The notes under the pieces: model-generated
Databases searched by the model: none
Seen by the model: the letters and a program-made list of their open reading frames with translations, nothing else
What the model was told of the DNA's origin: nothing
Assembly (NCBI RefSeq): GCF_002898515.1
Contig: NZ_PPFX01000001.1
Coordinates: forward strand, 62,001 to 126,000
Reading direction: 5' to 3'
DNA from: Geothermobacter hydrogeniphilus
Lineage (GTDB): Bacteria; Desulfobacterota; Desulfuromonadia; Desulfuromonadales; Geothermobacteraceae
DNA length: 64,000 nt
Made by a program: the position numbers and the translations under genes
In this document: positions 33,356 to 41,943 of the stretch, in pieces
Layout of the letters: each line of letters begins with the position of its first letter
Numbering within the stretch: position 1 is the stretch's first letter

Positions 33356-33413
33356 GGCTAAGGGCTAAGGGCTGAAAGATTTGCCTTTGGCCTTTTCCCC
33401 TTAGCCCTTAGCC
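33356..33413. repeat. GGCTAAG heptamer hairpin between nuoH and nuoI
   Basis: GGCTAAGGGCTAAGGG (33356-33371) is perfectly inverted at 33398-33413, and the loop carries GCCTTTGGCC. The right arm encodes the last codons and stop of nuoH (ending PAKG), so the repeat has entered the coding end. Confidence 0.8.
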
Positions 33414-34405
33414 GGGTTTAAAAGCAACAATATCGCTCCGGTTACGATCACGTTGACCAGCGCCAGCGGCACCAGGATCTTCCAGCCGAAATGCATCAGC
33501 TGATCATATCTCAGCCGCGGCAGGGTGCCGCGCGTCCAGATGAAGAGGAAAGAAATGAATCCGACCTTGAGGAAGAACCAGACGATTCCCGGCAGCAGCG
33601 GGCCGTGCCAGCCGCCGAGGAAGAGGACGGTGACCATGCTGCTGAGAATGATGACGTTGATGTATTCGCCGACGAAGAACAGGCCGAAACGCATCCCCGA
33701 ATATTCGGTGTGGAAGCCGGCGACGATCTCGTTCTCGGCTTCGGGCAGGTCGAAGGGGATACGTTTGCTCTCGGCCAGCACGCTGACCAGGAAAATCAGG
33801 AAGGCCGGCGGATTGAGAATCGCGAAGGGCAGCCCTGCCTGGGCATTGACGATATTGGTCAGGGAGAAAGATCTGGCCATCAGCACCACCGGGACGATCG
33901 CCAGGCCCATGGAGAGTTCGTAGCTGATCAGCTGGGACAGGGCGCGGATGCTGCCGAGCAGGGCGTATTTGCTGTTGCTGGCCCAGCCGCCGAGGGTGAC
34001 GCCGTAGACCGCCAGCGAGGAGAGGCCGAGAAAGTAGAGCACGCCGATGTTCAGATCGCAGATCACCAGCGGCACTTCACGGCCGAACAGGCGGATCGGA
34101 GGGCCGAAGGGAACCACGGCGAAAGTCAGCAGGGCGGTGACCGCGGCGATCCCCGGGGCGATGAAGAACAGGAACTTGTCGGCCTGGGAGGGAATGAAGT
34201 CCTCCTTGGTGACCAGCTTGACGGCGTCGGCCAGCGGCTGCAGCAGGCCGAAGGGGCCGACCCGGTTGGGACCGTAGCGCAACTGCATGCGTCCCAGCAG
34301 CTTGCGCTCGGCGAGAACCATGTAGGCCGCCCCGGTCAGCAGCAGGAAGAAGACGAACCCGAGTTTGACCAGGATCAGGATGGTGGTGACCAGCCATTCA
34401 GGCAT
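33401..34405 (-). CDS. nuoH: NADH-quinone oxidoreductase subunit H
   Basis: A membrane subunit at the quinone chamber, 334 residues, eight helices. Conserved signs are LAERKLLGRMQLRYGPNRVG, the loop ESKRIPFDLPEAENEIVAGF and EYINVIILSS. The start overlaps the nuoG stop by 8 bp. The last residues are encoded by the GGCTAAG repeat at 33398-33413. Confidence 0.96.
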   Translation of the reverse strand: MPEWLVTTILILVKLGFVFFLLLTGAAYMVLAERKLLGRMQLRYGPNRVGPFGLLQPLADAVKLVTKEDFIPSQADKFLFFIAPGIAAVTALLTFAVVPFGPPIRLFGREVPLVICDLNIGVLYFLGLSSLAVYGVTLGGWASNSKYALLGSIRALSQLISYELSMGLAIVPVVLMARSFSLTNIVNAQAGLPFAILNPPAFLIFLVSVLAESKRIPFDLPEAENEIVAGFHTEYSGMRFGLFFVGEYINVIILSSMVTVLFLGGWHGPLLPGIVWFFLKVGFISFLFIWTRGTLPRLRYDQLMHFGWKILVPLALVNVIVTGAILLLLNPAKG

Positions 34406-36764
34406 CTCCCCCTCCTTTCCCGACCAGGCAGGGGGTCGGGCTCCCCGGCGCGAACAGCTCCAGCGGCGTGTCGCGCAGGCGCGTGGCGAGCAGCAGCCCC
34501 GGAGTCATGGCGGCATTCAGTTTCAGTTGCAGCGAGAAGGTTTCCAGCTCGGTGTGCAGCGCGATCGTGTCGCCCTCCTTGAGCCCCCGCGCAGCGGCGG
34601 TTTCCGGGTGCAGCAGCACCTGCGGATCGGGCTGGACGGCGTCGAGTGCCGGGGAGAGACTGGCGAGTTGTTCGCTGCCGAACAGCTGTTCGACCACCAG
34701 CAGCGGCAGACTCCCTTCCGGAGCGGGATGGGGGAAACTCTGGTCATGGCTCCCGGCCGGATGGCCGCCGCCCCGCACCCGCTGTCCTTCGCCATCGGGA
34801 TCGAGCAGGCTCAAACCGGCGAAGCGGGAATCCCGTCCTTCGAGCTTGCGGCGGATCATCTCCGGAGACTGGTTCTCGCCGCGCAGTTGTGCCAGCACCG
34901 CCCAGGCCGGACGTGGTTCACCGCCGGCTGTGGTGGGGGAAAAACTGCGCGGCGGGTGCCCCCCTTCGCTGCTGATGCCGAGCGGAATGCCGGGGTTGAA
35001 TACCGTGCTGAAAGAGAGCATGCGTCCCTCGTTGTTGACCAGGGTGCCGGAGCCTTCGGCGACGGTCGTGGTCGGCAGAAAAACGTCCGCCTGGCGCGAC
35101 AGTCGGTTGGGGGCGTGGTCGAGGATCAGCAGGAATTCGAGTTTTCCCAGCGCCCGGGCCATGCGTTGCGGGCCGTCGGCCAGCGGGTCGTTTTCGAGAC
35201 AGACCAGGGCGCGGATTTTTCCCGCCAGCATCTCTTCACAGAGCTGGTCGGCGTCCGGGCCGTCGCCGCTCAGCAGGGCCGCGCCATAGCTGTTGGGGCC
35301 GCCGAGGGTGACGAACAGCCCGGTTCCGAAGTGGTCGGCTGCTGCCGCCAGCTGGCGAATGCCGACTTCGCCGAGCAGGTCGCCGCCGCCGCAGAGAATC
35401 GGTCGTTCAGCCTGGTGCAGCAGGGTTCGTAGCGTCGACAGGTCATCCGTCGGTTCGGTGGTGGAAACCAGGTGTTCAAGCCGTTGCGGTAATTCTTCGG
35501 GCCCGGTCGACAGTCGTTGAAAATTACAGGGGAGCTCAACCGGACGAGGGTCGATGACGATCACCCGGGCTCCCCGGCGGGCCGCCTGGCGCACGGCCAG
35601 TCCGAGCAGCGGCGCCTCGTTGAGGGGGTCGGAACCGACCAGCAGCAGGCAGTCGCTGCGGCGTACATCCTCCAGGCTGCGCGCTCTGGAACCGAGCAGG
35701 GCGGTCAGTTGCCGCGCGGCCCTGTCTCGTCCAGGTTGCGGATCACCGCAGAAGCGGGCGCCGCCGAGCTGTTTCGCCCAGTCGTGCAGCAGTGCCAGGG
35801 ATTCCAGCGAGGCCCGCGGTGAACCGAGCAGGGCGATCGCCTCCGGACCGACCTTGGCGGCGATGTCGGTAAGTCGTCGCCGGGCCAGCTGCAGGGCCTC
35901 AGGCCAGGCGGCATCAGCCCCCTGCAGCTTCGGAGTGCGGGGACGTTCGGGATGGTTGACGTGACCATAGCCGAAACGCCCGCGGTCACAGATGAAAAAG
36001 CCGTTGGTCTGGCGGTTGATGCCGGACCGGACCCGCTGCAGTTCCCGGTAGCGGGCGCCGGGAATGACGCTGCAGCCGAGGGAACAGTGCGGGCAGATCG
36101 AGGCTGCCTCCTGCAGATCCCAGCTGCGGCTGCGGAAACGGCAGGTCTTGTCGGTGAAGACCCCGGTCGGGCAGACATCGGCGAGGTTGCCGGAGAAGGG
36201 GGATTCAAGCTTGCCCTCCTTGAAGCGGCCGAAGAAGACCCGGTTGCGCGAGCCCATGACGCCGAAGTCGTCGCCGCCGCAGTAATCCCGGTAGGTCCGA
36301 ACGCAGCGGTAACACTGGATGCAGCGGTTCATTTCCTGTTCGATAAAGGGACCGAGATCCTGGTTTATCCAGGTGCGCTTTTTGCCGCGATAGCGACGGA
36401 TGCCATGGCCGCCGGCGATGGTCATGTCCTGCAGCTGACATTCTCCGCCCTCGTCGCAGACCGGGCAGTCGTGCGGATGGTTGAGCATCAGCCATTCGAT
36501 CACCGCGGCGCGCAGCTCTTGCGCCTCGGCGTCGACGGTGGAGACCACCATCCCGTCCTGGGCCTGGACCATGCAGGCCATCTCGATGCCCTTGACCGGA
36601 CCCTGCTCGAACTTCATGGCGCACAGCCGGCAGGAACCGACCGCCCCGAGCGCTTCATGGTAGCAGAAGTGCGGGATGACGATCCCGAGTTGCTGCGCCG
36701 CTTCGAGCACATTGGTGCCGTCGGGGACGGTCACGGTCTGGTTGTCGATGGTTAAAGTCGGCAT
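34398..36764 (-). CDS. nuoG: NADH-quinone oxidoreductase subunit G
   Basis: The large iron-sulfur subunit of the NADH module, 788 residues. It has an N-terminal 2Fe-2S domain (CYHEALGAVGSCRLCAMKF), the His-ligated 4Fe-4S motif (HPHDCPVCDEGGEC), the CIQCYRCVRTYRDYC region and the extra cluster motif CPHCSLGC. A molybdopterin-fold domain without catalytic function follows. Residues about 640-700 form a low-complexity Pro/Gly/Arg-rich segment unlike the rest. It overlaps nuoH and follows nuoF across a repeat-rich spacer. Confidence 0.95.
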   Translation of the reverse strand: MPTLTIDNQTVTVPDGTNVLEAAQQLGIVIPHFCYHEALGAVGSCRLCAMKFEQGPVKGIEMACMVQAQDGMVVSTVDAEAQELRAAVIEWLMLNHPHDCPVCDEGGECQLQDMTIAGGHGIRRYRGKKRTWINQDLGPFIEQEMNRCIQCYRCVRTYRDYCGGDDFGVMGSRNRVFFGRFKEGKLESPFSGNLADVCPTGVFTDKTCRFRSRSWDLQEAASICPHCSLGCSVIPGARYRELQRVRSGINRQTNGFFICDRGRFGYGHVNHPERPRTPKLQGADAAWPEALQLARRRLTDIAAKVGPEAIALLGSPRASLESLALLHDWAKQLGGARFCGDPQPGRDRAARQLTALLGSRARSLEDVRRSDCLLLVGSDPLNEAPLLGLAVRQAARRGARVIVIDPRPVELPCNFQRLSTGPEELPQRLEHLVSTTEPTDDLSTLRTLLHQAERPILCGGGDLLGEVGIRQLAAAADHFGTGLFVTLGGPNSYGAALLSGDGPDADQLCEEMLAGKIRALVCLENDPLADGPQRMARALGKLEFLLILDHAPNRLSRQADVFLPTTTVAEGSGTLVNNEGRMLSFSTVFNPGIPLGISSEGGHPPRSFSPTTAGGEPRPAWAVLAQLRGENQSPEMIRRKLEGRDSRFAGLSLLDPDGEGQRVRGGGHPAGSHDQSFPHPAPEGSLPLLVVEQLFGSEQLASLSPALDAVQPDPQVLLHPETAAARGLKEGDTIALHTELETFSLQLKLNAAMTPGLLLATRLRDTPLELFAPGSPTPCLVGKGGGDA

Positions 36765-36776
36765 AAGAGCTAAAAT

Positions 36777-36863
36777 CGGCTAAGGGCTAAGGGCTAAGGG
36801 CTAAGGGCTAAGGGCTGAAGGGGTTGGGGGTTCCTTTGGCCCTTCGCCCTTGGCCTTTAGCCG
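36777..36863. repeat. GGCTAAG tandem repeat and hairpin between nuoF and nuoG
   Basis: Five consecutive GGCTAAG units start at 36778. The facing arm ends in GGCCTTTAGCCG at 36863 and is its diverged inverted copy (GGCTAAAGGCCAAGGG read backward). The whole spacer is built from this motif. Confidence 0.8.
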
Positions 36864-36867
36864 TTTT

Positions 36868-38142
36868 TCACTGAAAGGGGCATCGCCCCTTCCGCACATG
36901 GTCCTCCAGCTCATCCTCGAACAGCCGCAACAGGCCATCCAGCGGTCCCATCGCCCCTTCGGCGAGGGCGCAGAAGGAGCGGCCGGTGATGTTCCTGCGC
37001 TGGTGTTTCAGCATCTCGATCTGTTCCATGTTGCCGCGTCCGGCTTCGATCTCTTCGAGCAGCCACTGGATGAAGGAGAGACCATCGCGGCAGGGGGTGC
37101 ACCAGCCGCACGATTCGCGGGCGAAGAAGCGGATCAGGTTAAGGGTCACCGCGACCATGCAGGTGTCGTTGTCGAAGGCAGTCACTCCGGCGGTGCCGAA
37201 ACGGCTGCCGACCGCTTCAAGTGTATCGAAATCCATCGCCACGTCGAGATGTTCGCGGGTCAGGTACGGCGTCGAGGCGCCACCCGGCAGGCAGGCCTTG
37301 AACTCTCTGCCGCCGCGAATGCCGCCGCCGACATCAAAGATCACCTCGCGCAGGGGGATGCCGACCGGCAGCTCGAAACATTCGGTCCGCTCCATGTGCC
37401 CGGAGAGGCCGAACAGCTTGGTGCCGGCGCCGTCCCCGTTGCGGGCCAGGTTCTTGAACCATTCGGCGCCGCCGGTGATGATGTGCGGGACGTCGGCCAG
37501 GGTCTCGACGTTGTTGACCGTGGTCGGCCTTCCCCAGAGGCCCTTGACCGCCGGGAAGGGCGGCTTGCTGCGGGGATTGGGTCGTACCCCCTCGATACCG
37601 TTGAGCTGGGCGGTCTCCTCGCCGAGGATGTAGCGCCCGGCGCTGCGGTGGACGTGAATCCGCAGACTCCAGCCGGAGTCGAGGATGTCCGTGCCGAGAT
37701 AACCGGCATCCTTCGCCTCGGCGATGGCCCGTTCGAGGTTGCGTGCCTCCTGTTCATAGGCGTAACGGATGAAGATGTAGGCCTCCGACACCTGCAGCGC
37801 CCAGGCGGAGAGGATCACCCCCTCGATCAGCTGGTGCGGGTCGGCCATCAGCAGCTGGCGGTCCTTGTAGGTGCCCGGCTCCATCTCGTCGCAGTTGCAG
37901 ACCAGGTATTTGTCGCCCGGCTGGTCGGCAGGGAAGAAGGACCATTTCAGCCCGGTTGAGAAGCCCGCTCCACCGCGGCCGCGCAATCCCGAGCGCTTGA
38001 CCGTCTCGCGCACCTCAAGCGGGGTCATCGCGCGGATGGCCTTTTCCAGCCCCTGGTAACCGCCGGTCTGTCTGAACCCGTCGAGAAAGACGGTTTCGCC
38101 GGGACGGCGGTTTTTGAAGAGGATTTGCGGGTAGTCATTCAT
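36868..38142 (-). CDS. nuoF: NADH-quinone oxidoreductase subunit F
   Basis: The NADH- and FMN-binding subunit carrying cluster N3, 424 residues. FMN/NADH loops are GLRGRGGAGFSTGLKW and YLVCNCDEMEPGTYKDR. The 4Fe-4S ligands are SCGWCTPCR near residue 350 and C in GRSFCALAEGA. The SLBB-type region lies between. Upstream (toward nuoE) is a 190-bp hairpin, and downstream is the GGCTAAG hairpin. Confidence 0.96.
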   Translation of the reverse strand: MNDYPQILFKNRRPGETVFLDGFRQTGGYQGLEKAIRAMTPLEVRETVKRSGLRGRGGAGFSTGLKWSFFPADQPGDKYLVCNCDEMEPGTYKDRQLLMADPHQLIEGVILSAWALQVSEAYIFIRYAYEQEARNLERAIAEAKDAGYLGTDILDSGWSLRIHVHRSAGRYILGEETAQLNGIEGVRPNPRSKPPFPAVKGLWGRPTTVNNVETLADVPHIITGGAEWFKNLARNGDGAGTKLFGLSGHMERTECFELPVGIPLREVIFDVGGGIRGGREFKACLPGGASTPYLTREHLDVAMDFDTLEAVGSRFGTAGVTAFDNDTCMVAVTLNLIRFFARESCGWCTPCRDGLSFIQWLLEEIEAGRGNMEQIEMLKHQRRNITGRSFCALAEGAMGPLDGLLRLFEDELEDHVRKGRCPFQ

Positions 38143-38157
38143 AAAGTCATCAATCGG

Positions 38158-38351
38158 GCCGCCAAGACGCCAAGGACGCCAAGAAATGCAAATTAAATTC
38201 TTTAACGGAGAGATGGAGAGGGGCAGAGGTGGAGAGAAAATCTTTGGGATTTTAAAACCCCAAAAAGATCTTGGGTTTTTCTCCGCATCCTCTCCCTCTC
38301 AGCGACTCTCCGTTAAAAAGATTTTCTTGGCGTTCTTGGTGTCTTGGCGGC
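38158..38351. repeat. 190-bp imperfect hairpin (CGCCAAG / AACGGAGAG motifs) between nuoE and nuoF
   Basis: Left end GCCGCCAAGACGCCAAGGAC and the reverse complement of the right end, GCCGCCAAGACACCAAGAAC, nearly match. The similarity continues inward through TTTAACGGAGAG blocks to an A/T-rich centre. The nuoE-nuoF spacer (38143-38361) consists almost entirely of this palindrome. Confidence 0.85.
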
Positions 38352-38361
38352 AACACGCCTT

Positions 38362-38838
38362 TCAGTCTTTCTCTTTCTCCAGCGCCGCATCGATCTTCTC
38401 CGGCGTCAGTCTGCCGTACAGTTTCAGCTCGATCATCATCGCCGGGGCGTCGCCGCAGGCGCCGAGGCAGCAGCTCGGCAGCAGGGTGAAGGCGCCGTCG
38501 GCGGTGGTTTCTCCCGGGCCGATGCCGAGTTTTTGCTGCAGGTGCGCGGCGACCTGCTCGCCGCCGGTTGCCCAGCAGCAGATTGAGTCGCAGTAGTGAA
38601 TCACCTTGCGGCCGACCGGCCGGCGGAAGATCTTGTCGTAAAAAGTGGCGATCTCCTCGACCTGCAGCGGTGAGAGGCCGAGAATCTCCGCCGTCAGCTC
38701 GACCCCTTCATCCGGCACCCAGCCGTGATGCTCCTGGATGGCGCGCAGCAGGTCGATGATCAGCTCGCGTGGATGCTCGCTGGCCGCTGCTTTGGCGCGG
38801 AAGTGGTCGTGTTCAGGTTGTGGAAGCAGCTCGTTCAT
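38362..38838 (-). CDS. nuoE: NADH-quinone oxidoreductase subunit E
   Basis: A thioredoxin-fold subunit with the 2Fe-2S cluster N1a, 158 residues. Cluster ligands appear as CDSICCW (first pair) and LPSCCLGACGDAP (second pair, C-x3-C). The N-terminal helical region HPRELIIDLLRAIQEHHGWVP is typical. It is flanked on both sides by repeat-built hairpins. Confidence 0.95.
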   Translation of the reverse strand: MNELLPQPEHDHFRAKAAASEHPRELIIDLLRAIQEHHGWVPDEGVELTAEILGLSPLQVEEIATFYDKIFRRPVGRKVIHYCDSICCWATGGEQVAAHLQQKLGIGPGETTADGAFTLLPSCCLGACGDAPAMMIELKLYGRLTPEKIDAALEKEKD

Positions 38839-38848
38839 AGTCGTTTTT

Positions 38849-38962
38849 AACGGAGAGACGCGGAGAAAAAGAGACCGGAGAGAAAGTCTAAAGCTTGTTC
38901 TTTGGTTTAAACCATAAAAAGGCTGCCTTCTCTCTGCCTCTGCTCCTCTCCGCCTCTGCGTT
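38849..38962. repeat. Purine-rich hairpin (AACGGAGAGACGCGGAG) between nuoBCD and nuoE
   Basis: The left arm AACGGAGAGACGCGGAG (38849-38865) faces CTCTCCGCCTCTGCGTT (38946-38962). Its centre is the perfect palindrome GGTTTAAACC (38904-38913). It shares the AACGGAGAG motif with the nuoE-nuoF hairpin. Confidence 0.8.
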
Positions 38963-38995
38963 GAAGTCTTTGCCTCTCTTTCTGGCGGTTTATCC

Positions 38996-41380
38996 TTACC
39001 GGTCCAGATCCGCCAGCACGAAGTCGATCGATCCCAATATCGTGATCATGTCCGCCACCAGCCAGCCGCGACTCATCATCGGCACCATCTGCATGTGAGC
39101 GAAGCTCGGGGTGCGGATGCGCAGCCGGTAGGGGACGGTGTGGCCGTCGGAAACCAGGTAGTAGCCGCATTCTCCCTTGCTCGACTCGATGGCCCGGTAG
39201 ACCTCGCCGCGCGGCACGCTCGGGCCGCGGGTAACGTTGCAGAAGTGGTGAATCAGGCTCTCGATGTCGTTCAAACCGTCTTCGCGCTGCGGGTAAGCGT
39301 AGCGGTAGTCGTCGGTCATCCAGCGGCCGGCGGGCATCCTTTCCGCCGCCTGGCGGACGATTTTCAGACTCTCTCGCATCTCTTTCAGTCGTACCAGGTA
39401 GCGGGCGAAGCAGTCGCCGCCTGCTGCCGTAACAATATCGAAATCGTAGTGCTGATAGCCCGAGTAAGGCATTTTGCGGCGCAGGTCCCACTCGAATCCG
39501 CAGGCTCTCAGGTTGGGCCCGCTCATGCCCCAGTCGAGAGCCTCGTCGAGGGAGACCGGCCCGACATCCTCGGTGCGCTTGCGGAAAATCGGTCCGTTGG
39601 TCAGCAGCTTGTCGAGTTCCGTGATGCGCTGGTCGAAATCCCGGGTAAAAGCGTCAACGACCGATTTCCAGCCGCCGGGCAGGTCTTTGGGGAGGCCGCC
39701 GATACGGAACCAGCTCGGGTGCATGCGTCCACCGGTGATCATCTCGATGATGTCGAAGATCTTTTCGCGCGACTCCATGCAGTAGAAAATCGGAGTCATG
39801 GCGCCGACATCGTGGGCGAAAGTGCCGAGCCAGACCAGGTGATTGGCGATGCGGAACAGTTCGCAGAGCATCACCCGCACGGTTTCGGCGCGCGGCGGCG
39901 CTTCGACACCGAGCATGGTTTCGAGGGGATGCAGGTAGGCGAGGTTGTTCTGCACTCCGGAGAGGTAGTCGATGCGGTCGGTGTAGGGGATGAACTGGCT
40001 CCAGTGCTGGCGTTCCCCGATCTTCTCGGCGGCCCGGTGATGGTAGCCGAGGTCGATGTCGAGATCTTCGATCTCTTCACCGTCGAGCAGGGCGATCAGC
40101 CGCAACACCCCGTGGGTGCCGGGATGGTGTGGACCGATATTGAGAATCATTGCCTCGAAATCCTCGGCCAGCGGCTTGCCGCGGAAGAAGTCGCCGCCAT
40201 CACGTGGTTCCATCTGCCGGGCGGTCTTGCGGGTGTAGGGCTCCATTTCCGTGGCCCGGAAGGGGTGCTCCTTGCGCAGCGGGTGCCCCTGCCAGCTGTC
40301 CGGCATCAGGATACGCCGCAGGTCGGGATGGCCGGCGAAGCGGATGCCGAACATGTCGAAAATTTCCCGCTCGTACCAGTCGGCGCTCGGCCAGAGCCCG
40401 GTCAGGCTGGGTGCTTCCGGCCAGCCGCCGTCGAGAGGGGCCTTGACGCGCAGGTAGCCCGGTTCGTCGAAGCTGAGCAGGTGGGCGGTGAGGGTGAAGC
40501 GGTGTCCGGTCTGGCGACGACGGTCGCTTTCGTCCACGGCGGTCAAGTCTTCGAGGCGGCGGTAGCGGATGGGCGCGTCCTGCCTGAGGAAGGTCATCAA
40601 CTCCACCAGCTGTTCCGGAGCGACCACCAGGGTCGGCATGTCGCGGGCGTCCTCTTCCTGGACGGTTTCCCCGAAACGCTCCTTCAGGGCCCGGCGCAGG
40701 TTGTGGGTCGAGGCGGGAAAGGCGGCCCGCGGCTGCGGCGGCAACCACATGTTGTCGGCGCGGCTGTGACGGAAATGCGGGTGCTGCAGCTGGCTGCCGC
40801 GCAGCGGCGCATTGCCGTAGCCGGGTCCGCGCGGGTCGCGGCTCTTGCTGTGTCCGTCGACCAGAATCGGTTCCGTTGTCCCTTCGCTGCCGCCGTTCAT
40901 GCCGAGCACCAGGCGGGTCGGTTTTTCCTTGCTGCGGATCTTCTCCTGCAGCAGCATGATGCCCTGCATGAAAGCTTCCGGACGCGGCGGGCAGCCGGGG
41001 ATATAGACGTCCACGGGAAGAATCTGATGAATTCCCTGGATAACGCTGTAGCTGTCGTACATGCCGCCGGAGTTGGCGCAGCTGCCCATGGCGATGACCC
41101 ATTTCGGGTTGGTCATCTGCTCGTAGAGGCGCAGGATGGACGGGCCCATTTTCTTGAACGGCGTTCCCGAGATGACCATCAGGTCGGCTTCGCGCGGGGT
41201 GCCGCGCAGCACCTCGGCGCCGAAGCGGGCCAGGTCGAAGCGTGGGGTGAGGCTGGTGGTCATCTCGACGAAGCAGCACGACAGGCCGAAAAACATCGGC
41301 CAGATCGAATTGCTGCGCGACCAGTTGATGACATCATCCAGGGTCGTCAGCACCACGTTGTCGGGGATCTCTTCGCTCAC
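38996..41380 (-). CDS. nuoBCD: NADH-quinone oxidoreductase NuoB/NuoC/NuoD fusion
   Basis: One 794-residue chain carries three complex I subunits. NuoB (about 1-170) holds the N2 cluster ligands [19 protein letters not shown] and [11 protein letters not shown]. NuoC (about 215-390) ends with [15 protein letters not shown] and HPLRKEHPF. NuoD (about 415-794) has [15 protein letters not shown] and the quinone-site residues, ending [13 protein letters not shown] 41380 is chosen because it gives a NuoB N-terminus and overlaps nuoA by 4 bp. The frame upstream is out-of-frame nuoA sequence. No stop or frameshift interrupts the joins. Confidence 0.94.
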   Translation of the reverse strand: MSEEIPDNVVLTTLDDVINWSRSNSIWPMFFGLSCCFVEMTTSLTPRFDLARFGAEVLRGTPREADLMVISGTPFKKMGPSILRLYEQMTNPKWVIAMGSCANSGGMYDSYSVIQGIHQILPVDVYIPGCPPRPEAFMQGIMLLQEKIRSKEKPTRLVLGMNGGSEGTTEPILVDGHSKSRDPRGPGYGNAPLRGSQLQHPHFRHSRADNMWLPPQPRAAFPASTHNLRRALKERFGETVQEEDARDMPTLVVAPEQLVELMTFLRQDAPIRYRRLEDLTAVDESDRRRQTGHRFTLTAHLLSFDEPGYLRVKAPLDGGWPEAPSLTGLWPSADWYEREIFDMFGIRFAGHPDLRRILMPDSWQGHPLRKEHPFRATEMEPYTRKTARQMEPRDGGDFFRGKPLAEDFEAMILNIGPHHPGTHGVLRLIALLDGEEIEDLDIDLGYHHRAAEKIGERQHWSQFIPYTDRIDYLSGVQNNLAYLHPLETMLGVEAPPRAETVRVMLCELFRIANHLVWLGTFAHDVGAMTPIFYCMESREKIFDIIEMITGGRMHPSWFRIGGLPKDLPGGWKSVVDAFTRDFDQRITELDKLLTNGPIFRKRTEDVGPVSLDEALDWGMSGPNLRACGFEWDLRRKMPYSGYQHYDFDIVTAAGGDCFARYLVRLKEMRESLKIVRQAAERMPAGRWMTDDYRYAYPQREDGLNDIESLIHHFCNVTRGPSVPRGEVYRAIESSKGECGYYLVSDGHTVPYRLRIRTPSFAHMQMVPMMSRGWLVADMITILGSIDFVLADLDR

Positions 41381-41823
41381 GCGCCCTTCCTCTTGTCGCG
41401 TTGTCGGTACCAGGCCCGCGGCCCCCAGTCGAGGCCGCCCATTTTCCACAGGTAGATCAGGCCGAACAGCAGGATGATGATGAAGAAAGTGATCTGCAGG
41501 TAACCGGCCCAGCCGAGCCGATCCCAAGCGACCGCCCAGGAGACGATGAAGATCGCTTCGACATCGAAGACGATGAAGAAGATGGCGACCAGGTAGAAGG
41601 GAACCGGTTCGCGCAGCCGGGCCTGGCCGGTCGGCGCCACCCCCGATTCGTAGGGGTCCTCCTTGAGCCCGCCGCGGCTCTTGTGGCCGAGCAGCCAGGA
41701 GATGCACATCAAGGCGCCGATCATGACGACCGCCAGACCGGCGTAGACCACCAGCGAAAGCAGGTCGGATGTCGGCGGCGGGCCGCTGGTCGCGGCGGTT
41801 GTGGCGGCGTTAGCCAGGGGCAT
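41377..41823 (-). CDS. nuoA: NADH-quinone oxidoreductase subunit A
   Basis: The first gene of the operon: a 148-residue, three-helix subunit near the quinone site. The diagnostic loop is [28 protein letters not shown], with the following [12 protein letters not shown] helix. ATG 41823 is preferred because the upstream frame passes through the hairpin at 41859-41887. The first 18 residues (Ala/Thr-rich) extend a little beyond the usual N-terminus. Confidence 0.93.
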   Translation of the reverse strand: MPLANAATTAATSGPPPTSDLLSLVVYAGLAVVMIGALMCISWLLGHKSRGGLKEDPYESGVAPTGQARLREPVPFYLVAIFFIVFDVEAIFIVSWAVAWDRLGWAGYLQITFFIIILLFGLIYLWKMGGLDWGPRAWYRQRDKRKGA

Positions 41824-41855
41824 AAAGCTGACCGTTGCAGTAAACTTGGAGCGGT

Positions 41856-41887
41856 TTAAAAAGCCCCGCGGACATGAACACGGGGCT
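41856..41887 (-). terminator. Hairpin with T run between rnhA and nuoA
   Basis: On the minus strand AGCCCCG pairs with CGGGGCT around a 12-nt loop and is followed by TTTTTAAA. It looks like the rnhA terminator. If the promoter at 41902-41929 is used, however, it would lie in the nuoA leader. Confidence 0.7.
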
Positions 41888-41901
41888 GAATCACAGGTTT
41901 C

Positions 41902-41929
41902 AGAATAGCACACTGCCGGGCAGGTGCAA
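41902..41929 (-). promoter_or_regulatory. Candidate nuo operon promoter
   Basis: Minus strand TTGCAC (41929-41924) and TATTCT (41907-41902), 16-bp spacer, just after the rnhA stop and before the hairpin at 41856-41887. Confidence 0.4.
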
Positions 41930-41943
41930 GCGGTTGGATTTAT

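Noticed and set aside
36778-36822. GGCTAAG array as a CRISPR
   Set aside because: Units are 7 bp with no spacers, and no cas genes are present in the window.
39095-41455. A 786-residue open frame on the plus strand opposite nuoBCD
   Set aside because: Antisense to a gene with intact complex I motifs; no recognisable domain and no ribosome site.
41381-41707. N-terminal extension of the NuoBCD fusion back to 41707
   Set aside because: The extra residues are nuoA read in another frame. GTG 41380 gives a proper NuoB start and a 4-bp overlap with nuoA.
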